DNA of 64,000 nucleotides from a virus, in IMG/VR virus record IMGVR_UViG_3300034072_000758, positions 363,030-427,029 of that record. The stretch is one strand, 5' to 3'. Below, in pieces: positions 58,831 to 64,000 of the stretch; position 1 is the stretch's first letter; every line of letters begins with the position of its first letter. Below the pieces are notes generated by a model. That model was not told the origin of the DNA. It saw nothing but the letters and a program-made list of their open reading frames with translations, and ran no database searches. The position numbers were made by a program, and so were the translations under genes.

Positions 58831-59514
58831 ATGCTTATCCCTGATCTGGCTGAACTCATGTCCCGAAAAGAAGACCTCCACCCGGAATTGGCGGAGTGTC
58901 TTACCGATGGCGCTCTAGGCCGAATGATCCACAATCGCTATATCATTGAGCCGATTTATCATGAGCAAATGAATGCTCTGACCAATGCCCGCTATGTCGC
59001 CAAGAAGCTCGCCGCCGAAGAGGCTTTGGCTCAGGGTAATGCCTCGCGGTTTGTATACCTCAACGAGCGCCCTTATCGCTTTGAAGCCTTTATGGAAGCC
59101 ATAGCGGCCCGTGCTGTGGACGAAGAGGAAACCTTCAACACGCTCTTGTCGTCCGTCTGGATGGATAGCGAGAACATCCATGCGTATGTGGAAGAATGGA
59201 AAAGCGTGTGGAAGCTCTCGAATCCGGCATTGATAATGTCGGATGAAGACCGTGTTATCTTCGATTCGCTTCCAGCCACCATCACTATCTATCGTGGTCT
59301 TGACAACGTAACTGGTACTCTGGAAGGTATGTCGTGGACTGTCAGTAAGGAACGCGCTAAGTGGTTTGCCAAGCGCTTTTCGGCGGTCGAACCGGTGATC
59401 GCATCGGTTACTATCGCCAAAGATAAGATATATGCCTATCTGGGTGGTCGCAACGAGGAAGAAATCGTTGTAAACCCGGACGATCTCGAAGACATCATTG
59501 TGGAGGATTTATGA
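58831..59514 (+). CDS. possible ADP-ribosyltransferase-like protein, 227 aa
   Basis: C-terminal half: ITIYRGL (Arg about 155), GMSWTVSKERAKWFAKRF (Ser about 168), VIASVTIAKDKIYAYLGGR and NEEEIVV (Glu 209/211). Arg, S-x-T and E-x-E in this order suggest an R-S-E class ART fold, as in toxins and T4 Alt/Mod enzymes. The Arg-to-Ser spacing is short. Residues 1-135 are helical and unrecognised. First of a four-gene coupled operon (ATGA, ATGA, TGATG). Confidence 0.5.
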   Translation: MLIPDLAELMSRKEDLHPELAECLTDGALGRMIHNRYIIEPIYHEQMNALTNARYVAKKLAAEEALAQGNASRFVYLNERPYRFEAFMEAIAARAVDEEETFNTLLSSVWMDSENIHAYVEEWKSVWKLSNPALIMSDEDRVIFDSLPATITIYRGLDNVTGTLEGMSWTVSKERAKWFAKRFSAVEPVIASVTIAKDKIYAYLGGRNEEEIVVNPDDLEDIIVEDL

Positions 59515-59765
59515 TACGGAACCCGTTTAAGATCGATTATTCCCGCCGCAACTTTGATGGTGTCGTGAAGGCATATGAGACCAAAGGCCGTATGCTGTTC
59601 TACCCGGACGGTTCACGGTGTAACGGTAATTCGTTCGCCGCCGACTTCTGGCGTGGATACGATGGTATCAATGCGAAACAATGGGATACTGAGTCCCGCA
59701 AGATGCTAGGCTACGTGTTCTTCCGTGCGGGGCAGCTTGTCCGTAAAAACGAGGTATCCGCATGA
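59511..59765 (+). CDS. hypothetical protein, 84 aa
   Basis: ATGA overlap with the ART-like gene. Contains FYPDGSRCNGNSFAADFWRG, aromatic and Gly-rich, with no known motif. Confidence 0.6.
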   Translation: MIRNPFKIDYSRRNFDGVVKAYETKGRMLFYPDGSRCNGNSFAADFWRGYDGINAKQWDTESRKMLGYVFFRAGQLVRKNEVSA

Positions 59766-60118
59766 GCCGGGGCCTCAAAGTTCAGGTTAAGTGTGAGCGG
59801 TGTAAACAACCGTTCATGGCGCGCATAGCAGACCGCAAGCGCGGCTGGGGTAAATTTTGCTCCAAGTCCTGTAAAGCCGTAGTTCAGGAGAAGCGTACTG
59901 GTCAATACGCACATTTTATGAATGGCGTTAACAGCCCAGAGAAGTCTAATCGCTGGACGGACGAAGACGGCAACCAGAAGGCCCGCCGCTGGCTTCGCAA
60001 TGGTAAGTCCGTGGTGTCCACAACGGATCATATGACTGGTGAAGTCTCCATCGAACAGTTCAACCGACATGGCGAATCGGATGGCTTCTATCTGTCTCCG
60101 GGTGAGGATGACTTCTGA
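59762..60118 (+). CDS. zinc-finger protein, 118 aa
   Basis: VKCERCKQPFMARIADRKRG followed by KFCSKSCKAVVQ gives CxxC...CxxxC knuckles typical of small phage zinc-finger proteins. The C-terminal part is hydrophilic. Coupled by ATGA. Nucleic-acid binding is inferred. Confidence 0.65.
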   Translation: MSRGLKVQVKCERCKQPFMARIADRKRGWGKFCSKSCKAVVQEKRTGQYAHFMNGVNSPEKSNRWTDEDGNQKARRWLRNGKSVVSTTDHMTGEVSIEQFNRHGESDGFYLSPGEDDF

Positions 60119-60369
60119 TGAACATCAAAAGCATACGCCTTGTATACGAGTATGCGGGGGAGATCGCCGAACGGTTGGGCGGCGGTGTCCGGTATGAGAA
60201 GCGTGGCAATCACCCAAAGATCGTGTTTGAATATAAAGACACGACCTATAAGCTACCTGTAACGACGCACCCGAAGCGCGGCGAGCAAAATCAAATGGAT
60301 TGGGTACGTCAGCGCTTCACCCAACACGCCAAGCGCATTGATCAACGGGAACTAGAGATCGCCGAATAA
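60118..60369 (+). CDS. small basic protein, 83 aa
   Basis: TGATG coupling. A helix (YEYAGEIAERLGGGVRYEKR) then beta-strands and a basic helix; the shape resembles small HicA/dsRBD-like folds, but the active-site His is not evident. Last gene before a 950-base stretch of micro-ORFs. Confidence 0.55.
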   Translation: MNIKSIRLVYEYAGEIAERLGGGVRYEKRGNHPKIVFEYKDTTYKLPVTTHPKRGEQNQMDWVRQRFTQHAKRIDQRELEIAE

Positions 60370-60370
60370 G

Positions 60371-60463
60371 CTATAGCGTCTTCGGTGCTGGTAAGCGCTT
60401 GGCCATACTGACCGAAATCACGGTTGGATCATCGCTCAAGCGAGCGTAATCTTCCTCCGCCAT
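60371..60463 (-). CDS. micro-ORF, 30 aa
   Basis: ATG 60463 to TAG 60371; product starts MAEEDYARLSDDPTVISVSM. Nested out of frame at the end of the 34-aa micro-ORF. GGAGG lies just inside its own start, not upstream. Coding status uncertain. Confidence 0.25.
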   Translation of the reverse strand: MAEEDYARLSDDPTVISVSMAKRLPAPKTL

Positions 60464-60540
60464 GTCGATGGTATATGTCCCCGATAATCGATCTCACCGT
60501 TACATAATCGGGTGGGGAACTTCCGGCCTTCATTTTTCAT
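60436..60540 (-). CDS. micro-ORF with strong ribosome-binding site, 34 aa
   Basis: ATG 60540 preceded by CAGGAGACGAT; product starts MKNEGRKFPTRLCNGEIDYR. The terminator-like hairpin 60556-60592 lies directly upstream of its ribosome-binding site, so expression may depend on readthrough. Confidence 0.4.
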   Translation of the reverse strand: MKNEGRKFPTRLCNGEIDYRGHIPSTWRRKITLA

Positions 60541-60555
60541 ATCGTCTCCTGATAA

Positions 60556-60592
60556 AAAGACCCACCCGATTACTCAGGTGGGTCTTTGCTTT
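60556..60592. terminator. strong bidirectional terminator hairpin
   Basis: AAAGACCCACC/GGTGGGTCTTT, perfect 11-bp stem with a ten-base loop and A/T flanks. Ends the operon 58831-60369. Confidence 0.85.
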
Positions 60593-60629
60593 AACACAAG
60601 AGATAACCCACTCTTTTAGGGAGTTTTAT

Positions 60630-60649
60630 CGTGGGGCGTTCCACGTTTT
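60630..60649 (+). terminator. small hairpin with T run
   Basis: CGTGG/CCACG stem then TTTT, directly before the ribosome-binding site of the 25-aa micro-ORF. May be an attenuator or just a weak fold. Confidence 0.35.
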
Positions 60650-60660
60650 AGGAGACCGGC

Positions 60661-60738
60661 ATGACTAAACCCATCACCGATATAAAAAGCATACACCACT
60701 CATTGAAGATTGCGCAATTTATTTTTACAGTTTCTTAA
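60661..60738 (+). CDS. micro-ORF, 25 aa
   Basis: ATG with TTAGGAGACCGGC upstream; product starts MTKPITDIKSIHHSLKIAQF and ends in TVS. Enclosed between two hairpins. Coding is plausible but unproven. Confidence 0.4.
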   Translation: MTKPITDIKSIHHSLKIAQFIFTVS

Positions 60739-60746
60739 CATAAAAA

Positions 60747-60785
60747 AAAGAGCACCGGAACGAGGACCGATGCTCTTTCTTTTTC
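60747..60785 (+). terminator. intrinsic terminator
   Basis: AAAGAGCA/TGCTCTTT with an inner CGG/CCG pairing, then CTTTTTCC. Confidence 0.7.
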
Positions 60786-60860
60786 CAACCCCAAATTAAT
60801 GGGAACGGTGAGTTTCACTTGAACACCTCAAGAGTTGTTAACGCGGTGCGTTCCGCATCA

Positions 60861-60894
60861 CAGACATTCGAGAAAGGAGTAAACAAAATGTCTG
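60861..60894 (+). promoter_or_regulatory. hairpin enclosing ribosome-binding site and start codon
   Basis: CAGACATT (60861-60868) is exactly complementary to AATGTCTG (60887-60894), which contains the ATG. AAGGAG lies in the loop. Predicts translational control of the 23-aa micro-ORF. Confidence 0.5.
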
Positions 60895-60959
60895 CGAAGC
60901 CTTATAATATATGGGAAAATTTACTTAGTAAACTTTTTTTCAGAAAAATGAAAAAATAA
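60888..60959 (+). CDS. micro-ORF, 23 aa, basic
   Basis: ATG with AAAGGAG seven to eight bases upstream. Product begins MSAKPYNIWENLLSKLFFRK: an amphipathic segment with a basic end that could contact membrane or RNA. A consensus promoter begins right after its stop. Confidence 0.45.
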   Translation: MSAKPYNIWENLLSKLFFRKMKK

Positions 60960-60960
60960 T

Positions 60961-60990
60961 TTGACAAAGATTCGTGGATTTTGATAAATA
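60961..60990 (+). promoter_or_regulatory. sigma70-like promoter
   Basis: TTGACA (60961-60966) with GATAAA/TAAATA 16-18 bases on. GATAAATA also matches the late box core. Drives the 46-aa micro-ORF. Confidence 0.55.
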
Positions 60991-61065
60991 GAATTGTAAC
61001 GGACGAAACCGCATGTTGCGATCTCGCCCACCATCACGAAATTCAAGAAGGAAAGACCCTTTCAA

Positions 61066-61206
61066 ATGTTTGCCGCCGTCGCCACCATGATCAATATTGC
61101 CAATCAAGTCGATACCGACTTTGATATGGCTATTGCCATGCCCGCCACGCAGCAGCCATTTAGCGTGGGGTCAATCCATCTGACAGGTGATGATACTGGA
61201 ATTTAA
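61066..61206 (+). CDS. micro-ORF, 46 aa
   Basis: ATG 61066 with AAGGAAAG some 12 bases upstream. Product starts MFAAVATMINIANQVDTDFD. It has its own promoter (60961) and terminator (61241), the layout of a small monocistronic gene or of an RNA gene with a fortuitous ORF. Confidence 0.4.
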   Translation: MFAAVATMINIANQVDTDFDMAIAMPATQQPFSVGSIHLTGDDTGI

Positions 61207-61240
61207 AACAGTTCACACCAATCAAAACAGATAAGGATCG

Positions 61241-61274
61241 ACCCCCGAAGCGCAAAGTTTCGGGGGTTTTCTTT
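61241..61274 (+). terminator. strong intrinsic terminator
   Basis: CCCCCGAA/TTCGGGGG stem with eight-base loop and TTTTCTTTT tail. Insulates the tRNA array. Confidence 0.9.
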
Positions 61275-61286
61275 TGTCTAAACACT

Positions 61287-61316
61287 TTGTCCGAAGTTTG
61301 TATACAAATTTAGGAC
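61287..61316 (+). promoter_or_regulatory. possible promoter of the tRNA array
   Basis: TTGTCC (61287-61292), 18 bases, TAGGAC (61311-61316). The spacer contains the palindrome TTTGTATACAAA. Five bases later the first tRNA begins. Hexamers are weak. Confidence 0.35.
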
Positions 61317-61320
61317 ATAT

Positions 61321-61392
61321 GCCACGATAGCTGAGAAGGATTAGCGGCTGTCTGAAAAGCAGTAGAGAGACGTTCGATACGTCTTCGTGGCA
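61321..61392 (+). tRNA. tRNA-Phe (anticodon GAA), unusual copy
   Basis: GCCACGA/TCGTGGC acceptor, T arm AGACG-TTCGATA-CGTCT, anticodon loop CTGAAAA in a stem with two G-T pairs. CCA not encoded. The D arm is AT/GA-rich and unlike the other copy at 61566. Confidence 0.75.
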
Positions 61393-61393
61393 C

Positions 61394-61467
61394 AGTAGAT
61401 TAGCTCAGTCTGGTAGAGCACACGCTTGATAAGCGTTAGGTCACTGGTTCAAATCCAGTATCTACTA
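61394..61467 (+). tRNA. tRNA-Ile (anticodon GAT)
   Basis: AGTAGAT/ATCTACT acceptor, D arm GCTC/GAGC, loop TTGATAA, T loop TTCAAAT. CCA not encoded. Confidence 0.88.
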
Positions 61468-61468
61468 C

Positions 61469-61541
61469 GGTCGATTAGCTCAGTTGGTAGAGCACTGTCT
61501 TGATAAGGCATAGGTCGCTGGTTCGAATCCAGCATCGACTA
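61469..61541 (+). tRNA. tRNA-Ile (anticodon GAT), second copy
   Basis: GGTCGAT/ATCGACT acceptor (terminal G-T), loop TTGATAA, T loop TTCGAAT. CCA not encoded. Same anticodon as the preceding gene. Confidence 0.88.
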
Positions 61542-61565
61542 CCTCCTTCGGGAGACTTTATTAAT

Positions 61566-61639
61566 GTAGCCGTAGCTCAGTCTGGTAGAGCATCTGGTTG
61601 AAACCCAGAGTGTCAGTGGTTCAAATCCACTCGGTTACA
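61566..61639 (+). tRNA. tRNA-Phe (anticodon GAA)
   Basis: GTAGCCG/CGGTTAC acceptor, perfect TCTGG/CCAGA anticodon stem around TTGAAAC, T loop TTCAAAT. CCA not encoded. Possible substrate of the PheRS-like protein. Confidence 0.9.
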
Positions 61640-61641
61640 CT

Positions 61642-61719
61642 TGCGGATTGGGGGAGCTTGGAGTCCCCGCTGGCCTCATAAGCCAGAGATCACCGGTTCA
61701 AGTCCGGTATCCGCTCCCA
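61642..61719 (+). tRNA. tRNA with CAT anticodon (Met or Ile2)
   Basis: Perfect CTGGC/GCCAG anticodon stem around CTCATAA; GGGG/CCCC D stem; T arm ACCGG-TTCAAGT-CCGGT; encoded CCA. The first acceptor position is an unpaired T-T. That resembles the mismatch of initiator tRNAs, but the GGG/CCC initiator triplet is not complete (C31-G39). Confidence 0.85.
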
Positions 61720-61767
61720 ATACTTCCCTCCGGGGATGTAGTCTTTGACATTGTGAATAACGATTAT

Positions 61768-61841
61768 ACAAGCGTAGCTCAGTCCGGTAGAGCGACGGTC
61801 TCATACGCCGTTTGTCGCAGGTTCGAATCCTGCCGCTTGTA
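61768..61841 (+). tRNA. tRNA with CAT anticodon (second copy)
   Basis: ACAAGCG/CGCTTGT acceptor, ACGGT/GCCGT stem around CTCATAC, T loop TTCGAAT. CCA not encoded. One of the two CAT tRNAs may be a lysidine-type Ile2; the sequence does not settle which. Confidence 0.88.
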
Positions 61842-61842
61842 C

Positions 61843-61918
61843 TGAGGGTTGGTGTAGTAGGTAACATAGCTGACTTTGAATCAGAAGATGGCAGGTTCGA
61901 GACCTGCACCCTCAGCCA
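61843..61918 (+). tRNA. tRNA-Gln (anticodon TTG)
   Basis: TGAGGGT/ACCCTCA acceptor, loop CTTTGAA, T loop TTCGAGA, encoded CCA. Confidence 0.88.
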
Positions 61919-61922
61919 ATAT

Positions 61923-61994
61923 TTCCGTGTAGCTCAATGGTAGAGCACCCGCCTGTTAAGCGGACGGTTGCTGGTTCGAGTCCAGCCACGGGAG
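61923..61994 (+). tRNA. tRNA-Asn (anticodon GTT)
   Basis: TTCCGTG/CACGGGA acceptor, loop CTGTTAA, T loop TTCGAGT. CCA not encoded. Confidence 0.88.
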
Positions 61995-62054
61995 CGGAGG
62001 GATTGTAGGTGGACCAGATGGCATGGGGAACCTTCATATGTGAATGTCGTATAA

Positions 62055-62125
62055 GTGAACCCGTATAGGGTGAATACGCTCCCCCTATGTTGGGAGAGAT
62101 TGTGGTTCGAATCCACACGTTTACA
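62055..62125 (+). tRNA. degenerate or unusual tRNA, anticodon unclear
   Basis: Good T arm TGTGG-TTCGAAT-CCACA, near-complete GTGAACC/CGTTTAC acceptor, D arm GTAT/ATAC. The anticodon stem CTCCC/GGGAG encloses eight bases (CCTATGTT), and T8 is missing. Alternatively the 5' side is GTGAATG at 62040 (all seven pairs form) with an oversized D/anticodon region. Pseudo-tRNA, mis-sequenced base, or eight-base-loop tRNA. Confidence 0.45.
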
Positions 62126-62126
62126 C

Positions 62127-62202
62127 CTGAGTGTGGGGGAGTCTGGCCGTCCCTGTCGGTTTTGGAAACCGAAGATCGTGAGTTCAAATCTCACCACTCA
62201 GA
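62127..62202 (+). tRNA. tRNA-Pro (anticodon TGG)
   Basis: CTGAGTG/CACTCAG acceptor, perfect TCGGT/ACCGA stem around TTTGGAA, GGGG/TCCC D stem, T loop TTCAAAT. CCA not encoded. Confidence 0.88.
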
Positions 62203-62247
62203 CAAGGCATTGTAGGTGGGCGTTCGCGCGGTGAAACCTTCGATTAT

Positions 62248-62324
62248 GGTGATGTATCTCAGTCTGGTAGAGAGGCGCGTTGTCAGCGCGACGGTCGCGG
62301 GTTCGAATCCCGTCTTCACCGCCA
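62248..62324 (+). tRNA. tRNA-Asp (anticodon GTC)
   Basis: GGTGATG/CTTCACC acceptor with one T-T mismatch, loop TTGTCAG, T loop TTCGAAT, encoded CCA. Confidence 0.87.
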
Positions 62325-62325
62325 A

Positions 62326-62397
62326 GGTCTCATAGTTCATCGGTTAGAACACCGCCCTGTCACGGCGGAGGGACGGGTTCGATTCCCGTTGAGATCG
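62326..62397 (+). tRNA. tRNA-Asp (anticodon GTC), second copy
   Basis: GGTCTCA/TGAGATC acceptor, perfect CCGCC/GGCGG stem around CTGTCAC, T loop TTCGATT. CCA not encoded. Ends three bases from the convergent minus-strand gene. Confidence 0.9.
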
Positions 62398-62399
62398 CC

Positions 62400-62621
62400 C
62401 TACAGAATTGTAATCTCGTCAGCCTTCACAGTGAAAGCTAAATCCTTACCGGAGACTTCGAAATGGTATTCACCATTTCCCAGATCGACAAGCATATCGC
62501 TCACCGTACCTTTTTTCACCCTGCGATTTTGACCGTATTGAGTAACGGTGATCGACTTGTTGAGCGATGCTTTGAGCTTTGGTTGGCGAGCATACGCCAT
62601 GAGCTTTTCGGAGAGTTTCAT
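62400..62621 (-). CDS. hypothetical protein, 73 aa
   Basis: Last of four minus-strand genes joined by ATGA overlaps. Basic N terminus, beta-rich C terminus (YHFEVSGKDLAFTVKADEI). Function unknown. Confidence 0.6.
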   Translation of the reverse strand: MKLSEKLMAYARQPKLKASLNKSITVTQYGQNRRVKKGTVSDMLVDLGNGEYHFEVSGKDLAFTVKADEITIL

Positions 62622-62866
62622 GGTTTGTTCAGTGCCTCTAAAATGACTTTGATATTCTCGATCATCCGAGCTTTACCGGCGTCGTCGTGAGCCGCATAAA
62701 TTTCATCCAAAGTTTTTTCTTTGGGTTTAATCGGATCGGGAACTGATGTGTCGCCAGCCAATCGTAAGCTATTGCTCATGCTAACATATTCGCGGGCTTC
62801 TTCTAATGTGGAACAACCATGTCCCAATAAAGGTTGCCACCGATTGTCTGCGAAAAACTCGATCAT
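62618..62866 (-). CDS. hypothetical protein, 82 aa
   Basis: ATG 62866 is chosen because it forms an ATGA overlap with the upstream stop; the longer in-frame extension lies inside the upstream gene. Starts IEFFADNRWQPLLGHG; helical end. Function unknown. Confidence 0.6.
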   Translation of the reverse strand: MIEFFADNRWQPLLGHGCSTLEEAREYVSMSNSLRLAGDTSVPDPIKPKEKTLDEIYAAHDDAGKARMIENIKVILEALNKP

Positions 62867-63198
62867 ACGGATGTCAATCCGGCTTTGAGACACCATGCGT
62901 TCCATTGATCTTGGGCGTAGTTCATGGCGTCTTGTTCCGTGACACCCTTTTCGGAAAGACACTTCAAGCTATGGTCCGGGTTCTTCCCACCAAACCACGC
63001 AGTCATTTTGACATGTGGTCCATGAACGCTCATGTTGACGCAGCGATCACCGTGGTATGTGCGCTCGATAGTACAGACCCTATACGATCCTGACCAACCT
63101 TCGATCTTAGAGACGCCAGCCCAACTAATAGTGGGTAAGCCGGGAGCGCTCCAATCGTCCGGTGTCTTCTTGGTCTTTGGTTTCCAAACTAAGGTCAT
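62863..63198 (-). CDS. hypothetical protein, 111 aa
   Basis: Starts TLVWKPKTKKTPDDW; contains DQWNAWCLKAG near the end. ATGA overlap on both sides. Function unknown. Confidence 0.6.
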   Translation of the reverse strand: MTLVWKPKTKKTPDDWSAPGLPTISWAGVSKIEGWSGSYRVCTIERTYHGDRCVNMSVHGPHVKMTAWFGGKNPDHSLKCLSEKGVTEQDAMNYAQDQWNAWCLKAGLTSV

Positions 63199-63746
63199 TT
63201 CGTCACCAGTTCTGCCAACGCGGCCTTGGCTTCCTCGACAGCCAGTTGCATTTGACCCATTTCTTCAAAGGTCATTTGGATCGGACCATTGGTAGCTAAG
63301 TGGACGTTGATGCCCTTTGTGGGGTTCTTCATTTGGTCGAACCGTTCTTCGTCATAATAGTTCGATTGGAATTTAATGGCATCCTGTAATGTTTTATAAT
63401 TACCCGGATACCGAGCCATAGATTCTTTTGCCTGATGAAGAATGTATTCATCGACGGTGGCGAATTGAGCAAGATCGGGATTAGTCCCGCGATAATATTT
63501 GTAATTGTAACCTGAACCCAGATTGACGATGATTACCACCTGACTTCCACGAGAGAAAGTCTTTCGGATTTCGACTTGAGGAAAGCCTAGCTTAATCCCG
63601 GTGATTTTGGCTTTCCAAGCCACTTTATCATCGTCGCTCATGTTGGATTGATAGCCGCCCGTAGGACCACCATCGAAGCCATAGTCGTCGGCCCATTCTT
63701 GCTTGGTTTTGACTTTTTTGGGTTTATCCCACATTAGCAAGGGCAT
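63195..63746 (-). CDS. hypothetical protein, 183 aa
   Basis: Starts PLLMWDKPKKVKTKQEWADD, a Trp/Lys-rich opening like that of its downstream neighbour, so the two may be distant relatives. The C-terminal half ends in a helix (AVEEAKAALAELVTK). Function unknown. Confidence 0.6.
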   Translation of the reverse strand: MPLLMWDKPKKVKTKQEWADDYGFDGGPTGGYQSNMSDDDKVAWKAKITGIKLGFPQVEIRKTFSRGSQVVIIVNLGSGYNYKYYRGTNPDLAQFATVDEYILHQAKESMARYPGNYKTLQDAIKFQSNYYDEERFDQMKNPTKGINVHLATNGPIQMTFEEMGQMQLAVEEAKAALAELVTK

Positions 63747-63747
63747 A

Positions 63748-64000
63748 CTATTCCTCGATACGATGTTTGATTACGGTATGGACTGTTCGGGTTTCTACGA
63801 CAACATACTGTACGGGCGTTTTATTATATGTGCGCTGCCGCTCAATGAATGCCTTGGTACTTTCAAGCGTCGGAAAGCCATTGGCACGATCCCCGCGCCC
63901 CATGTTGATTTCTTGAAGATGTGGATAACCATTGTCGATCATCACCTCAAAATCGACGCTAGTGTATGTCTTCTCATTATTTTGAGGATCGCTCAAGATA
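63748..64000 (-). CDS. hypothetical protein, start uncertain or outside window
   Basis: Frame is open to the window edge; the only internal start near the edge is a TTG at 63996. Visible 82 residues include TYTSVDFEVMIDNGYPHLQE and a basic end. Function unknown. Confidence 0.5.
   Translation of the reverse strand, partial: ILSDPQNNEKTYTSVDFEVMIDNGYPHLQEINMGRGDRANGFPTLESTKAFIERQRTYNKTPVQYVVVETRTVHTVIKHRIEE

Overview
The window is a segment of a large T4-like contractile-tailed phage (myovirus). Genes run on both strands with 1-14 nt overlaps. The T4-type set includes a family B DNA polymerase, gp45-like sliding clamp, RNase H/FEN nuclease, UvsW helicase, ATP-dependent DNA ligase, dNMP kinase, gp15-like tail sheath stabiliser, a gp31/GroES-like co-chaperonin, a PNK-like end-healing enzyme and a probable gp62-like clamp-loader subunit. 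Promoters of the form TTGACA-16/18-TATAAT precede many small genes, suggesting use of the host housekeeping RNA polymerase. T4-late-like nnTAAATA boxes precede structural genes. The host cannot be named from the window. ThyX, mixed tRNA CCA encoding and apparent leaderless starts would fit an alphaproteobacterium, but this is weak inference.

Layout. 0-2.1 kb: the 3' end of a ClpA-type unfoldase and two small minus-strand genes. 2.2-13.9 kb: tail fibre/adhesin module (glycine-rich tip, collagen-like fibre, coiled-coil fibre) interrupted by an antisense nucleotidyltransferase. 14-15.2 kb: SprT-like metalloprotease and a RyR-domain protein. 15.3-27.5 kb: replication and nucleotide module (ligase, HNH, ThyX, polymerase, clamp, RNase H). 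27.4-31.5 kb: AAA+ ATPase, SpoT-like HD hydrolase, a phosphatase-kinase end-healing enzyme with domains in reverse order to T4 Pnk, and a monomeric PheRS-like protein. 32-35.6 kb: glycan-related module (HtrL/YibB-like, HAD-nucleotidyltransferase fusion, glycosyltransferase-like, GDPD-like). 35.6-39.4 kb: small genes, the co-chaperonin and a SLOG protein. 39.5-42.8 kb: late/structural genes including gp15. 43-45.1 kb: UvsW, then three tandem tRNA-Glu(UUC). 45.2-50.3 kb: mostly unknown genes, a T5orf172/GIY-YIG protein, a cREC protein and a second AAA+ ATPase. 50.4-57.2 kb: two halves of a miniature DnaE-like palm domain flanking gp62-like and zinc-finger genes, then dNMP kinase. 57.2-60.4 kb: PTH2-like hydrolase, exported protein, possible ADP-ribosyltransferase, zinc-finger protein. 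60.4-61.3 kb: micro-ORFs and terminators. 61.3-62.4 kb: a plus-strand array of about twelve tRNAs. 62.4-64 kb: translationally coupled minus-strand small genes.

Three themes recur. First, there is a translation-support kit: about 15 tRNAs with several repeated anticodons, a PheRS-like protein plus two tRNA-Phe genes, a PTH2-like protein and a CCA/poly(A)-polymerase-like fold. Second, a split DnaE-like protein keeps its three catalytic aspartates next to a complete family B polymerase. Third, several promoters of both classes lie so close to start codons that leaderless mRNAs are predicted.
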